DNA from: Acaudatibacter sp050729515
GTDB taxonomy: Bacteria; Pseudomonadota; Alphaproteobacteria; Caulobacterales; Caulobacteraceae
Length of the DNA stretch: 64,000 bases
Direction: 5' to 3'
Assembly (NCBI GenBank): GCA_050729515.1
Contig: JBOHLG010000004.1
Location: 1-64,000, forward strand
The notes below the pieces were generated by a model, which ran no database searches, was not told the origin of the DNA, and saw nothing but the letters and a program-made list of their open reading frames with translations. Position 1 is the stretch's first letter. Each line of letters starts with the position of its first letter. The position numbers and the translations under genes are program-made. Positions 51,028-59,473 of the stretch are shown piece after piece.

Positions 51028-53477
51028 GCGCTATGCGCCGCCTCAGAATCCAGCTTTGCAGCGAACGGCTGCTCGGCCGCTTCGGCGTCGACCGGATCGT
51101 CGTCCTGGCCGGACGATACTTTCAGGATCGCGGGATTGATGTCTCGTATGCGTGCAGGCGGTTCGACCATTCGTGCGTGGATCCGACGCGTGAGCCCGTG
51201 CGCCTCATAAGAGTCCCTGAGGGCCTCGACCTTGGGGGAACCGATCACCTCGTGTGCCGCCAGATGATCGTAGGCTGGCTGACAGAAAAGCCCGACGTCG
51301 TCATGATTTTCGGGTGGCCGTTCTTCGAGCTCGCTTCGCGCGCGGCGTCGATGGGAGTCAAAAGCATCTTCGTCGATGCCGGCGCCGTGCCGCACGACGG
51401 ACTGGGCCCTGCGAGCTTGCCGGCCCAATTGGAGCTGAGGCGGCTCCGGCAATTGGCGCTGCCGGTCATCGACCGGGTTCTCCCCATCAGCGAGTTCATC
51501 CGGGACTCTCAGAGCATCCCAGATCGAGGACGTGGGGAAGGCGTCCAAACTGTGCCCTTGGGCGCCGACCATCTGACCCGGAAGGCCAAACCTCTCACTC
51601 AAGCCCTTGCTGATCGGATCGGACCAGCCCGGTCGGATGGAAGCGCTCTGCTCCTCAATCTCGGCCGCTTTGAACCGGAGGGATACAAGAGTTCATTGTC
51701 GTTCCCCAAAATCGTTCGAGAACTCAATCTCGCAGGAGTCTCCTCGCGAGGAGTGGTTCTCGACACTCCCGAAGCCGTATCCGAGTCCGGAACTGATATC
51801 GCCGATCTCATTTGCGTTGGCCGGCTCAGCGATTCCGATCTCACATCCTTGATGGCGGAATGCGATCTTGGGATCTCCACCTCCATGTGGGAGGGCTTCA
51901 ACCTTCCTCTGGTCGAAATGCAGCACCTCGGAAGACTCGCACTCGCGTTCAACGTCGCCGCGCACCCAGAGGTCGTCGCCCACCCTTTGCAACTCTGCCG
52001 AGACGCAAAGGAGATGGTCGAGCGGTCCAGGATGATGCTCAGCGACCGAACCTTTTATGAGATGCACTACGCGCCGGCGCTCAAGGCATTTTCAAAGCGC
52101 CTCCGATGGGCCGACACATTGGATGCTTGGCTCGAGCAGGTCCAAACCCTGGTATCTGCGCCATCCGTCGTCGTTCGAGCCCCGTCGAGACGTCTGATCA
52201 TCGCGGACGTTTCGAACTCGGTCCGAGACCCGGCGAATCCCGGCGTGATCAGGGTGACGAGGCAACTTCTGCGTCGGCTTCAAAAAGATCATCGATTCGA
52301 TGTGGTGTTCGCGCGATGGAACGCTGAATTGCACTCCTACGTGCCCTTACCTCCCGGAGGCGGGCATCTTGGCGACTTTGATGGGCCAGAAGACACCCTT
52401 GGCCACCTGATGAACAGTTCGGAGCCCCAGTTCGCGTTGGACCTGATCAACCGCGCCAGAGACCCTCGGTCGGCCGCCGCGCCTATCGGCCTAATCATCG
52501 AAACTATTCTGGACGGTACCGCCGATGAAAGATTGCGCTGGATCCGCTGGAGGGGATTTCACGCTGCCGGAATACTTCATGACTTGATTCCAGTTACGTA
52601 TCCAGAGTACTGCAGCAACCAGGTTGTACACGAGTTCTCCGGATACCTATCCACAATTTTCCGGATGGATACGTGCATAACTACAACCGAGCACTCGCTC
52701 GCGGAGTTTATCTCTAGGCGGAGGGAGCTGTCCTGTGGATCCAAACCTCGTCTGTCCGCAGTCTATTTACCTGCGCAGTTCGGAACGTCGGAGCGTGTCG
52801 TTCGAACTGATCCGGAGCGGCAGCCCGCGAATCGCATTTTGTGCGTGTCCACGATCGAGCCACGGAAGAATCACCTACGGCTCCTCGAGGCGTTTCTGTC
52901 GCTCGTCGATCGCCAGCCTAACCAGAAGCTTCGCCTGGTTCTGGTCGGGAATTCATATGCCGACGCGGATCATCTGACGGCCAAGATAAAGGAGGCGATT
53001 GCGAGCGGCGCACCCATCGAGTGGCTGGGGGTAATCACGGACGAAGAACTTCTCGAGGAATATGCGCGAGCGCGCTTTACAGTGTACCCCTCCCTCATCG
53101 AAGGGTTTGGCATCCCCGTCATGGAAAGTCTGTGGCTAGGGCGGCCATGCATCTGCTCGTCCAGCGGGGTCATGGCCGAACTCGCTTCGGGAGGAGGGTG
53201 CCTTACCACGAATGTCCATCGCGCGGCCGACCTTAGTCGGGCCATCGAGAGATTGGCGCTGGACGACCGACTTCACGCGAAGCTCACCAGAGAGGCTATA
53301 TCCCGAGCGCTTTCTTCGTGGGATGACTATGCGCAGGATATTGGGTATATTCTGGCCCGCGCTGGGGACCAACCGGTAGAATTTGCGGCCGCTTCGAAGG
53401 AGGCGCGTAGCCGGCCAGTTCAAGCGCTGGAGGCGCGGCGATACATGGAAATCGTCTTGGACGGCCGACTTAATTAG
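51024..53477 (+). CDS. Two-domain (tandem) glycosyltransferase
   Basis: An 817-residue protein with two GT4-type modules. Module 1 (about 1-375): LGGTDHLVCRQMIVGWL, ALLLNLGRFEPEGYKSSLSF, LGISTSMWEGFNLPLVEMQH. Module 2 (about 395-800): IADVSNSVRDPANPGVIRVT, ILCVSTIEPRKNHLRLLEAF and FTVYPSLIEGFGIPVMESLW. Each has its own EX7E-type acidic motif, so two sequential transfers by one chain are likely. GTG start with a second in-frame ATG nine bases later. Confidence 0.88.
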   Translation: MSAMRRLRIQLCSERLLGRFGVDRIVVLAGRYFQDRGIDVSYACRRFDHSCVDPTREPVRLIRVPEGLDLGGTDHLVCRQMIVGWLTEKPDVVMIFGWPFFELASRAASMGVKSIFVDAGAVPHDGLGPASLPAQLELRRLRQLALPVIDRVLPISEFIRDSQSIPDRGRGEGVQTVPLGADHLTRKAKPLTQALADRIGPARSDGSALLLNLGRFEPEGYKSSLSFPKIVRELNLAGVSSRGVVLDTPEAVSESGTDIADLICVGRLSDSDLTSLMAECDLGISTSMWEGFNLPLVEMQHLGRLALAFNVAAHPEVVAHPLQLCRDAKEMVERSRMMLSDRTFYEMHYAPALKAFSKRLRWADTLDAWLEQVQTLVSAPSVVVRAPSRRLIIADVSNSVRDPANPGVIRVTRQLLRRLQKDHRFDVVFARWNAELHSYVPLPPGGGHLGDFDGPEDTLGHLMNSSEPQFALDLINRARDPRSAAAPIGLIIETILDGTADERLRWIRWRGFHAAGILHDLIPVTYPEYCSNQVVHEFSGYLSTIFRMDTCITTTEHSLAEFISRRRELSCGSKPRLSAVYLPAQFGTSERVVRTDPERQPANRILCVSTIEPRKNHLRLLEAFLSLVDRQPNQKLRLVLVGNSYADADHLTAKIKEAIASGAPIEWLGVITDEELLEEYARARFTVYPSLIEGFGIPVMESLWLGRPCICSSSGVMAELASGGGCLTTNVHRAADLSRAIERLALDDRLHAKLTREAISRALSSWDDYAQDIGYILARAGDQPVEFAAASKEARSRPVQALEARRYMEIVLDGRLN

Positions 53478-53653
53478 CTATGCTGGCCCGCGTAAAGCAA
53501 CGATACATGCCCATCGGTGAGAGTAAAGTCGCTTTGGCAACGCCAAACACGCAAGGCCGCTTGACCACAGTTCTTCGACCTCCCACCAAGCATACCTGAA
53601 ACACCCGCGGATCGCAGCGACCTCGCCGCGAACCCCTCGCCATAGGCCGTAAC

Positions 53654-54310
53654 ATGACCTCACACGTGAAGTGGTTCCATTCCTTTACCTTCCCGAGTGG
53701 CGAGGTGGTGACGGGAGACAAGCCCGAATGGACGCTAATTGCGGAAGCTGACGCCGTGTTTCGCTTTGGTATAGCCGGGAAGTCCGTGTTGGACATCGGG
53801 GCCTGGGATGGATTCTTCTCTTTCGAGGCCGAGAGACGGGGTGCCTCTCGCGTTCTTGCGACCGATCATTTTTGCTGGTCAGGCCCCGGATGGGGAACTA
53901 AAGATGGCTTCAACTACGCATACGAGCAATTCGACTCCAGGATCGGAAGCCTTGATGTGGATGTTCCTGATCTAAATACGATAGGCGAGACTTTTGATGT
54001 GGTCTTGTTTCTTGGTGTTCTCTACCACCTCAAAGACCCTGTGCGATGCCTGGAAACGGTCGCTTCGGTTACTGGCGGCTGCCTTGTTGTCGAAACGGTG
54101 ACCACACACGACGATTTTGAGATACCTGTCGCCCATTATCACGTGGGGTCCAGTCTTCGAGGCGACCCCACTAACTTCTGGACTCCGAACCGCCGCTGCC
54201 TTGAGGATATGCTGCGGGATTGTGGCTTTTCGCGATTTGAAGCCGTACCAAACCCCAGTGTCGCGCAAAATCCGGAGCTGGAGCGGACTGTGATGCATGC
54301 TTGGCGCTAG
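53654..54310 (+). CDS. SAM-dependent methyltransferase, CmoB/DUF1698-like
   Basis: A 218-residue protein: SVLDIGAWDGFFSFEAERRG (SAM motif I), VLATDHFCWSGPGWGTKDGF, FDVVLFLGVLYHLKDPVRCL and a C-terminal FWTPNRRCLEDMLRDCGF. It resembles tRNA cmo5U methyltransferase CmoB folds but lacks the rest of that protein, so a sugar methyltransferase is more likely in this locus. Codon use is less GC-biased than upstream. The stop codon TAG coincides with the left end of the IS5-like element, so insertion near its end is possible. Confidence 0.8.
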   Translation: MTSHVKWFHSFTFPSGEVVTGDKPEWTLIAEADAVFRFGIAGKSVLDIGAWDGFFSFEAERRGASRVLATDHFCWSGPGWGTKDGFNYAYEQFDSRIGSLDVDVPDLNTIGETFDVVLFLGVLYHLKDPVRCLETVASVTGGCLVVETVTTHDDFEIPVAHYHVGSSLRGDPTNFWTPNRRCLEDMLRDCGFSRFEAVPNPSVAQNPELERTVMHAWR

Positions 54311-55151
54311 ACTCAAAACCCAATCACACGCTTGATGGGGTGGGGCAAATCATGATTCCGAGGGTGGGTTTGGCGCTCGGAGGAGATTTGGAACATGCTT
54401 TTTTGGTTGACGGATGAGCAGTAGGCGGCCATCGAGCCGTTCTTGCCGAAGAACCAGCCGGGGGCTCGGTGGGTGGACGACCGGCGGGTGATCTCGGACA
54501 TTTTCCACGTCCTCAAGGCCGGCTGCCGGTGGGGCGACTGTCCCGCCGACTATGGCCCATCCACGACCATCTACAATCGCTTCAACCGTGGGCCCCGTCG
54601 GCGATTCTGGCTGGGTCTGCTTGAGGCGCCGGCTGGGGCCGGGGCCGTGACCAGGAGCACGGCCACCGATTCCACCTACGTCAAGGCTCAGCGCTTCGCC
54701 TTCGGGGGAAAGGGGAGGGCGAAAGATCAGGCGATCGGCCTCTCGCGGGGCGGTCAGACGACCAAGGTCCACGCCCCCACCGACACCATCGGCCGGCCTT
54801 TCGCTCTCATCCTGACGGCGGGCAATGTGTCGGACATAGCGGTCGCCCCGGCCCTCCTCGCTCGCGCCTCGAAGGCGCGACATGTTCTCGGCGACAAGGG
54901 CTACGACGCGGATTCCTTGCGGCTATTTCTACGCCAAGCCGGGGCGGTTCTGGTCATCCCCGGCCGCGTCAATCGAAAACGCAAGATCGTCTGCGATAAG
55001 AGCCGCTACCGAGAACGCCACCTCATCGAGAACGCTTTCTGCCGCATCAAGAACTCCGCCGCGCCGCCACCCGATACGACAAGCTCGCCGCCAACTTCCT
55101 CTCCGCCGTCGCCCTCGCCTGCTTTCTGGGCTACTGGCTATGAATGAATCT
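54309..55151 (+). mobile_element. Degenerate IS5-family insertion sequence
   Basis: The left end starts AGACTCA (54309) and the right end finishes TGAATCT (55145-55151): six of seven bases are inverted matches, followed by divergence, so the boundaries are approximate. Inside is one transposase gene with two inactivating changes (next entry). No clear target duplication was seen. It sits between a methyltransferase and an FkbM gene in the polysaccharide locus. Confidence 0.6.
54395..55143 (+). pseudogene. IS5-family transposase, nonsense and frameshift mutated
   Basis: An ATG at 54395 reads MLFWLTDEQ and then TAG; the expected codon there is probably Trp (TGG). The frame then continues with AAIEPFLPKNQPGARWVDD, GCRWGDCPADYGPSTTIYNR, STYVKAQRFAFGGKG, LSRGGQTTKVHAPTDTIGRP, LGDKGYDADSLRLFLRQAG and ERHLIENAFCRIK, the DDE-type IS5/IS427 pattern. 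Just after FCRIK, near 55050, one base is missing: only the shifted frame gives RRAATRYDKLAANFLSAVAL and ACFLGYWL before its stop. The gene is dead by two independent lesions. Confidence 0.85.
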
Positions 55152-55224
55152 GGAGCCCAGCGGCTTTGTCCTCAAGCGATCGTCGACATCGAACATCGTT
55201 CCGATGTGGTGTTGCCTACATCCG

Positions 55225-56106
55225 TCAACGCATCGATAGAAAGACCAACCAATCCTCACGGTTAGATTGATCAAGGAGTTCCTCACGCGTGGCGCGATGT
55301 AACTCGCTGTCAAACCCGATCACCCGCAGCGGTCCATATATATGCTCTAACCGATCGAGAAGCTCCGCAGGGGCGTGGCAACGCCCACAGTTGAATTCGA
55401 GCACAACGTCCGGACGATCGCGTTCAAGCATAGGTAGAGCGCCACCTACAACCGCCTCTTCCGCGCCCTCCACATCGACTTTGATGAAGTCCACTCGAGC
55501 CCACTCGTGAAGGAGCGAGCTCAAACACCTCGTCACTACTGAAATTCCATTGGTGCCCGCTTCTTCGTTTCCCGACCAATCCAGCACGTGCGCGTTCTTC
55601 GGCTCATGAGGCGGAACATGGAGGATGACCTGAGTGTTTTCGCTAGCCCCAGCGGCCACCTCGATCACGGAAACCCGCAAAGTGAATCCATTCAATGATA
55701 TCGAGCGCCGAAGTAGAGCGCAGGCAGCGGGATTCGGCTCGACTGCGGCCACCCGCCCCTTCGGACCCACAATGTCTGCAAAAAGCAACGTATAGTAGCC
55801 ATGGTTTGCACCGACGTCGACGACGTTCATTCCGAGTTGAAGCCGCTTTGCCATAAATATTGTGAGCCAGCTTTCCCACAAGCCATCAAGGAGGACATTG
55901 GCCCCGAACCCAACGTCGTCGGAAGCAACATACAACTTGTATCGGCCCATGATGCGACATAGGCCCACCCCGTCTCCTATGAACACCGGCGAAGCAAGTG
56001 CTCTACAGACCCCTTCTAAATCCCATCGATTAAGGCACCGTAGGTCGCTGAGGGAGAGCAGATTCAACTCGTTTAGAGGCCCACGCCCCCGGCGATGTCC
56101 CCGCAC
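55225..56106 (-). CDS. FkbM-family SAM-dependent methyltransferase
   Basis: A 293-residue protein: MNVVDVGANHGYYTLLFADI (SAM motif I), GRVAAVEPNPAACALLRRSI, VDFIKVDVEGAEEAVVGGAL and VVLEFNCGRCHAPAELL, the FkbM pattern. It likely O-methylates a sugar of the polymer. GTG 56106 starts two bases after the stop of the upstream gene; the frame's first residues are poorly conserved. AT-richer than the left part of the locus. Confidence 0.9.
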   Translation of the reverse strand: MRGHRRGRGPLNELNLLSLSDLRCLNRWDLEGVCRALASPVFIGDGVGLCRIMGRYKLYVASDDVGFGANVLLDGLWESWLTIFMAKRLQLGMNVVDVGANHGYYTLLFADIVGPKGRVAAVEPNPAACALLRRSISLNGFTLRVSVIEVAAGASENTQVILHVPPHEPKNAHVLDWSGNEEAGTNGISVVTRCLSSLLHEWARVDFIKVDVEGAEEAVVGGALPMLERDRPDVVLEFNCGRCHAPAELLDRLEHIYGPLRVIGFDSELHRATREELLDQSNREDWLVFLSMR

Positions 56107-56108
56107 CC

Positions 56109-56648
56109 TCAGGCGGCCTCGGCCGAGCCGGCGTCCGCCAGGCCGTTTTCTCTGACCCTCGAGATCGTCGCGCCGATCAGATTCAGAGAGCCGTGGAACG
56201 CCGGTTTCATCAAATCCAACCTCACTCTTGGGTTGCGCGTCTCGGGCCAGTCGACTTCGATCTCGACCTCATAAAGTCCCGCTCCGCCAGGTACGATTTC
56301 CTCGACCACGTATTCCAGATCGTCGCCGAAAACCAATTGGAATGGATAGCCGCCAGCGTGACTGCAAAGTTCAAACGTCACGGTCACGCGCCACCGTCCC
56401 GGCACCAACGCGACCGCTGGTCCGAGCACGAGTGGCCGAATCCGCCCCGTTATGTCGACAGCCTCCGGACATCGCTCGGTAAGATCCTCTCCCGACTGGA
56501 AGTCCGTGCGACCGATGCGGAACTCGAGGCCTTCATCAAGCTGGGAATTCCCATCCGGCGCGGCCGTTCCAATCTCGTGAGGGCCCATCGCCGCGCGCCG
56601 TTCAATCAACGACTTCCATGAGCCGTTCGCTCGAAGCGATCCATCCAT
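56109..56648 (-). CDS. Beta-sandwich protein, possible carbohydrate-binding accessory
   Basis: A 179-residue protein of unknown family. The core reads ITGRIRPLVLGPAVALVPGR, WRVTVTFELCSHAGGYPFQL, LYEVEIEVDWPETRNPRVRL and AFHGSLNLIGATISRV, a beta-sandwich pattern. It directly follows an ABC exporter ATPase that lacks the polymer-binding C-terminal domain found in Wzt. A stand-alone polymer-binding role is therefore attractive but speculative. The pattern GP...LxPGxWxV also occurs in the truncated repeats at 6604-7422. Confidence 0.6.
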   Translation of the reverse strand: MDGSLRANGSWKSLIERRAAMGPHEIGTAAPDGNSQLDEGLEFRIGRTDFQSGEDLTERCPEAVDITGRIRPLVLGPAVALVPGRWRVTVTFELCSHAGGYPFQLVFGDDLEYVVEEIVPGGAGLYEVEIEVDWPETRNPRVRLDLMKPAFHGSLNLIGATISRVRENGLADAGSAEAA

Positions 56649-56669
56649 AGTTGCTCATAAGTCCCTCGG

Positions 56670-57341
56670 TCAGGCCGCGCTCTGGGTGTGGATAGGCAAA
56701 TTAGCGTAGACATCCACCGCCAAATCATTGTCGTCGAACCACTTCGCTCGGCCGCTTTCGATGACGATTGCGCGGTCGCAGGTCGCTTTCATAAACTCGA
56801 GATCGTGCGACGCGATAATGAAGGATTTGTGGGCGCGCTTGCCAAAAAGCTCATCGTTGCATTTTCTTTGAAACGATCGATCCCCGACCGCTATAATCTC
56901 ATCTATAAGATAGCAATCAAATTCGATCGCAAGTGAGATACCAAAGGCAAGTCGCGCTCTCATGCCAGAAGAGTAGTGCTTTACAGGCATGGTTAAGGAC
57001 TTTCCTAATTCCGCAAATCCTTCCGTACTCTCGAATATGTCCTGAAACGGACGATCATATAGTCGGCTTATGAATCGAATATTATCCAGTCCGCTGAGAC
57101 TCCCCTGGAACCCGCCTCCCAACCCCAGCGGCCAGGACGCCGTCATGCCCCAGTGCACTTCTCCAGTGGTAGGCAGGAGCACGCCGCCGAGGATCTTGAT
57201 CAAAGTCGACTTCCCTTGGCCGTTGCGGCCGAGCAGTCCCAAGCGCCCGCCCCGAGGGAGATCAAACGATAGATTTTCGAACAAGGTTCGCCTTTTGTCT
57301 CCAAGTGGATAGACCTTGCTGAGATGTCGAACCGAAAGCAT
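56670..57341 (-). CDS. kpsT: Polysaccharide ABC exporter ATPase (KpsT-like)
   Basis: A 223-residue ATPase: Walker A GLLGRNGQGKSTLIKILGGV, signature YSSGMRARLAFGISLAI, Walker B CYLIDEIIAVGD and the His loop IIASHDLEF. The arrangement VLLPTTGEVHWGMTASWPLG is typical of KpsT/CtrD/Wzt N-domains that export capsule or O-antigen. No Wzt C-terminal carbohydrate-binding domain. Works with the permease (58536-59363) and the Wzz/KpsE-like protein in between. Confidence 0.92.
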   Translation of the reverse strand: MLSVRHLSKVYPLGDKRRTLFENLSFDLPRGGRLGLLGRNGQGKSTLIKILGGVLLPTTGEVHWGMTASWPLGLGGGFQGSLSGLDNIRFISRLYDRPFQDIFESTEGFAELGKSLTMPVKHYSSGMRARLAFGISLAIEFDCYLIDEIIAVGDRSFQRKCNDELFGKRAHKSFIIASHDLEFMKATCDRAIVIESGRAKWFDDNDLAVDVYANLPIHTQSAA

Positions 57342-57356
57342 TCGAGTTCCGGCCCG

Positions 57357-58520
57357 TCAGTGCTGACGGTGCTCCTTTAGACCTGCTATGATCAAAATGG
57401 TAATCCCGTAGGCAAGGAGGCATGTCACGATCACCACTCCCAACACTTGGAACCGGTGCGGAAGGGTTGGAGAATCCGGATAACCGGGGTTCACGACCTG
57501 CTCCAGATAGAGTCGCTTGCGCCGCGCGTCGTCTCGCGCCCGCTCCACCGAGGCCAACGATGATGCAAGTAGCTTGTCGGCGAAGTCCTTCTTGAGCGTC
57601 AGTTGCTCGTAGATGCTGATCTTCGGCGCCAGGGAATTGGTCTGACCCGCCATCGCTGCGTTTTGTTGGACCTCCTCCCTTTGATAGGCCCGGATGCGGC
57701 TGTCCAGCATGGGAAGTTGAGGACTGTTCGGCGCCGATGAAGCCAGGGCCGATCTCTCTGCCTGGAGCGTCTGAATCTCGGCTTCCAGCTTCGTCGTAAG
57801 TTCAAGGTCGGCCGCCGAGGTTTTCGCTGGATCCACCAAGCCTTCCTTGTCGCGAAACTGTGTGAGGGCCTCCTCCGTAGCCACGTCCTTGGACTCGGCA
57901 TCCTGCACTTCATCCATGGCCTCGGTCACTGCGTCCTGATCAGCTCGTTCGTTCAAGCGATTGATCAGGGCCTCTCCCCCGATCATCAACGCCGCCGCCA
58001 TCTTTTGGGCGTCACTGGCTCGGAACGTCTTGACCTTCAGCGTGCTCACCCCTGTGGTGGAATCATGGCTCACACTGACGAAACGGCGGTAGGCATTGAA
58101 AAGGGCTTCACTGGACGATCCCTGCCACGGTCTTGGAAACCGTGAAAGAAAGTCCGCACCCGGGGGATCCAACACGCGGCGGAGATTAAGGTGTCGTTCG
58201 AGGTCCCGCACTGCGTCGCGCGATAGTATGTAATCGTTGACCGCGTAGGACTGGTCGGTCGACTGTGTTAGTCCAACCCCTTGCAAAATACCGCCGAAGC
58301 CCATCGTCGATGTCTGTGATGGCGCGCGGACGATGAATTCCGCCTCCGAGACGTACATGGGAGACGCCATCGCAAATAAATAAATAGAAGCTATAATAAC
58401 TGGCACAGCAACCATAACTATAAATAGCCAGCCCCTTCTCCAAATTTCCGCGAGTTCAACCCCATTCTTCTCGTCTCGTACCTCGACACGCTGCGGAAGG
58501 GGCATGATTTTCAATGACAT
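57357..58520 (-). CDS. kpsE: Capsule export inner-membrane protein (KpsE/Wzz type)
   Basis: A 387-residue protein with TM1 WLFIVMVAVPVIIASIYLFA near residues 30-50, a large periplasmic coiled-coil region (LELTTKLEAEIQTLQAERSA, YEQLTLKKDFADKLLASSLA) and TM2 VLGVVIVTCLLAYGITILII at the C-terminus, with VNPGYPDSPTLPHRF preceding it. This is the polysaccharide co-polymerase layout of KpsE/CtrB. It links the ABC exporter to the outer-membrane channel. Noticeably AT-rich around TM1. Confidence 0.9.
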   Translation of the reverse strand: MSLKIMPLPQRVEVRDEKNGVELAEIWRRGWLFIVMVAVPVIIASIYLFAMASPMYVSEAEFIVRAPSQTSTMGFGGILQGVGLTQSTDQSYAVNDYILSRDAVRDLERHLNLRRVLDPPGADFLSRFPRPWQGSSSEALFNAYRRFVSVSHDSTTGVSTLKVKTFRASDAQKMAAALMIGGEALINRLNERADQDAVTEAMDEVQDAESKDVATEEALTQFRDKEGLVDPAKTSAADLELTTKLEAEIQTLQAERSALASSAPNSPQLPMLDSRIRAYQREEVQQNAAMAGQTNSLAPKISIYEQLTLKKDFADKLLASSLASVERARDDARRKRLYLEQVVNPGYPDSPTLPHRFQVLGVVIVTCLLAYGITILIIAGLKEHRQH

Positions 58521-58535
58521 CTACGGTCCTCTGGA

Positions 58536-59363
58536 CTATTCTACTTCTATTTTATCCCGCACGAACTGCATCAGCGCAAGCCCAAAAAATGTCATGATCA
58601 TTGCGCACATGATTACATACGGAACGTTATAATAAGTCTTTATCGAATCTGAAAAAAACGCTGCACGTAGCATTTCATTGCAATGTAAGAATGGAAGTAC
58701 AAGCAGAGCATCTCGTATTCTGGGGGGAAGCCAAGCTGCCATGAAATATGTCCCGGAAATAGGCATAAGAACGTATATAAGAACCGGAACAACTTTCTCT
58801 ACGAGTTCGGTAATCTGGGAGAGGGCACCCAGAATCATGGCCATCGCCATCGAGATCCAGGCTTCCAGTAGCCAAGCTCCATAGGCCAAGCCCGGTCTGC
58901 GCGGAAACGAAACCAGTCCGTACGGCGAAAGAATGGCGAGAACTGCAATGAACGCAATAGTTATCGCCGCAAATTCCAGTACTATCCTGCTAAAGAACAG
59001 GTGAAGTACTGCTATCTTCCGATGGTATAGCAAGCCAGAATTTGCTTTCACGCAGTACATCGCTTGGACCATCATGTGGCGGAGGAGGGTGAGCGGTAGA
59101 TAGCCCGTCACGACGAAGGGCAATATTCGGATGCCATGCTCATACGCTGGGCGAATCGATACCCACATCGCGAAAGCCCCGAAACAAAATATGAGCGGTT
59201 CGCCAACCGCCCAAAGGAAGCCTGCGTTATCGCGCCCGTAACGGGTTGCCAGTTCCCGGATCATGAGCGCCCAGATGATCTGGAGGTGGACGCGCAGGCT
59301 CCCCCTCTCGGCGGACGAACTGACCCGGCGCTGCCGGCGAAGTTGGAATATGCCTGCCGTCAC
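58536..59363 (-). CDS. kpsM: Polysaccharide ABC exporter permease (KpsM-like)
   Basis: A 275-residue ABC-2 permease with six helices: IIWALMIRELATRYGRDNAG (amphipathic N-terminus with conserved RELxxRYxxxxxG), FLWAVGEPLIFCFGAFAMW, LPFVVTGYLPLTLLRHMMVQ and VPVLIYVLMPISGTYFMAAW, ending KIEVE. It moves the lipid-linked polysaccharide across the inner membrane with the ATPase 1.2 kb downstream. GTG start. Low GC and codon use unlike the flanks suggest transfer. Confidence 0.92.
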   Translation of the reverse strand: MTAGIFQLRRQRRVSSSAERGSLRVHLQIIWALMIRELATRYGRDNAGFLWAVGEPLIFCFGAFAMWVSIRPAYEHGIRILPFVVTGYLPLTLLRHMMVQAMYCVKANSGLLYHRKIAVLHLFFSRIVLEFAAITIAFIAVLAILSPYGLVSFPRRPGLAYGAWLLEAWISMAMAMILGALSQITELVEKVVPVLIYVLMPISGTYFMAAWLPPRIRDALLVLPFLHCNEMLRAAFFSDSIKTYYNVPYVIMCAMIMTFFGLALMQFVRDKIEVE

Positions 59364-59473
59364 GCAGCGCTCCCGCTTGTTTTGCCAACATAATACGGTT
59401 CATTGGGGTCTTGCCGCAATCGGGGTCGATCGGCGACAAGGCACCCCCTGTGAATTTGAGCAAAGCTTGACCG
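59364..59473. promoter_or_regulatory. Divergent promoter region, kpsM / Wza-like gene
   Basis: These 110 bases separate two divergently transcribed export genes, so this should be the main promoter of the export system. The centre (TTGTTTTGCCAACATAATACGGTT, 59376-59400 region) is AT-rich and contains TTGCCAACATAATAC-like -10 sequence (CATAAT). No palindrome stands out. Confidence 0.4.
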
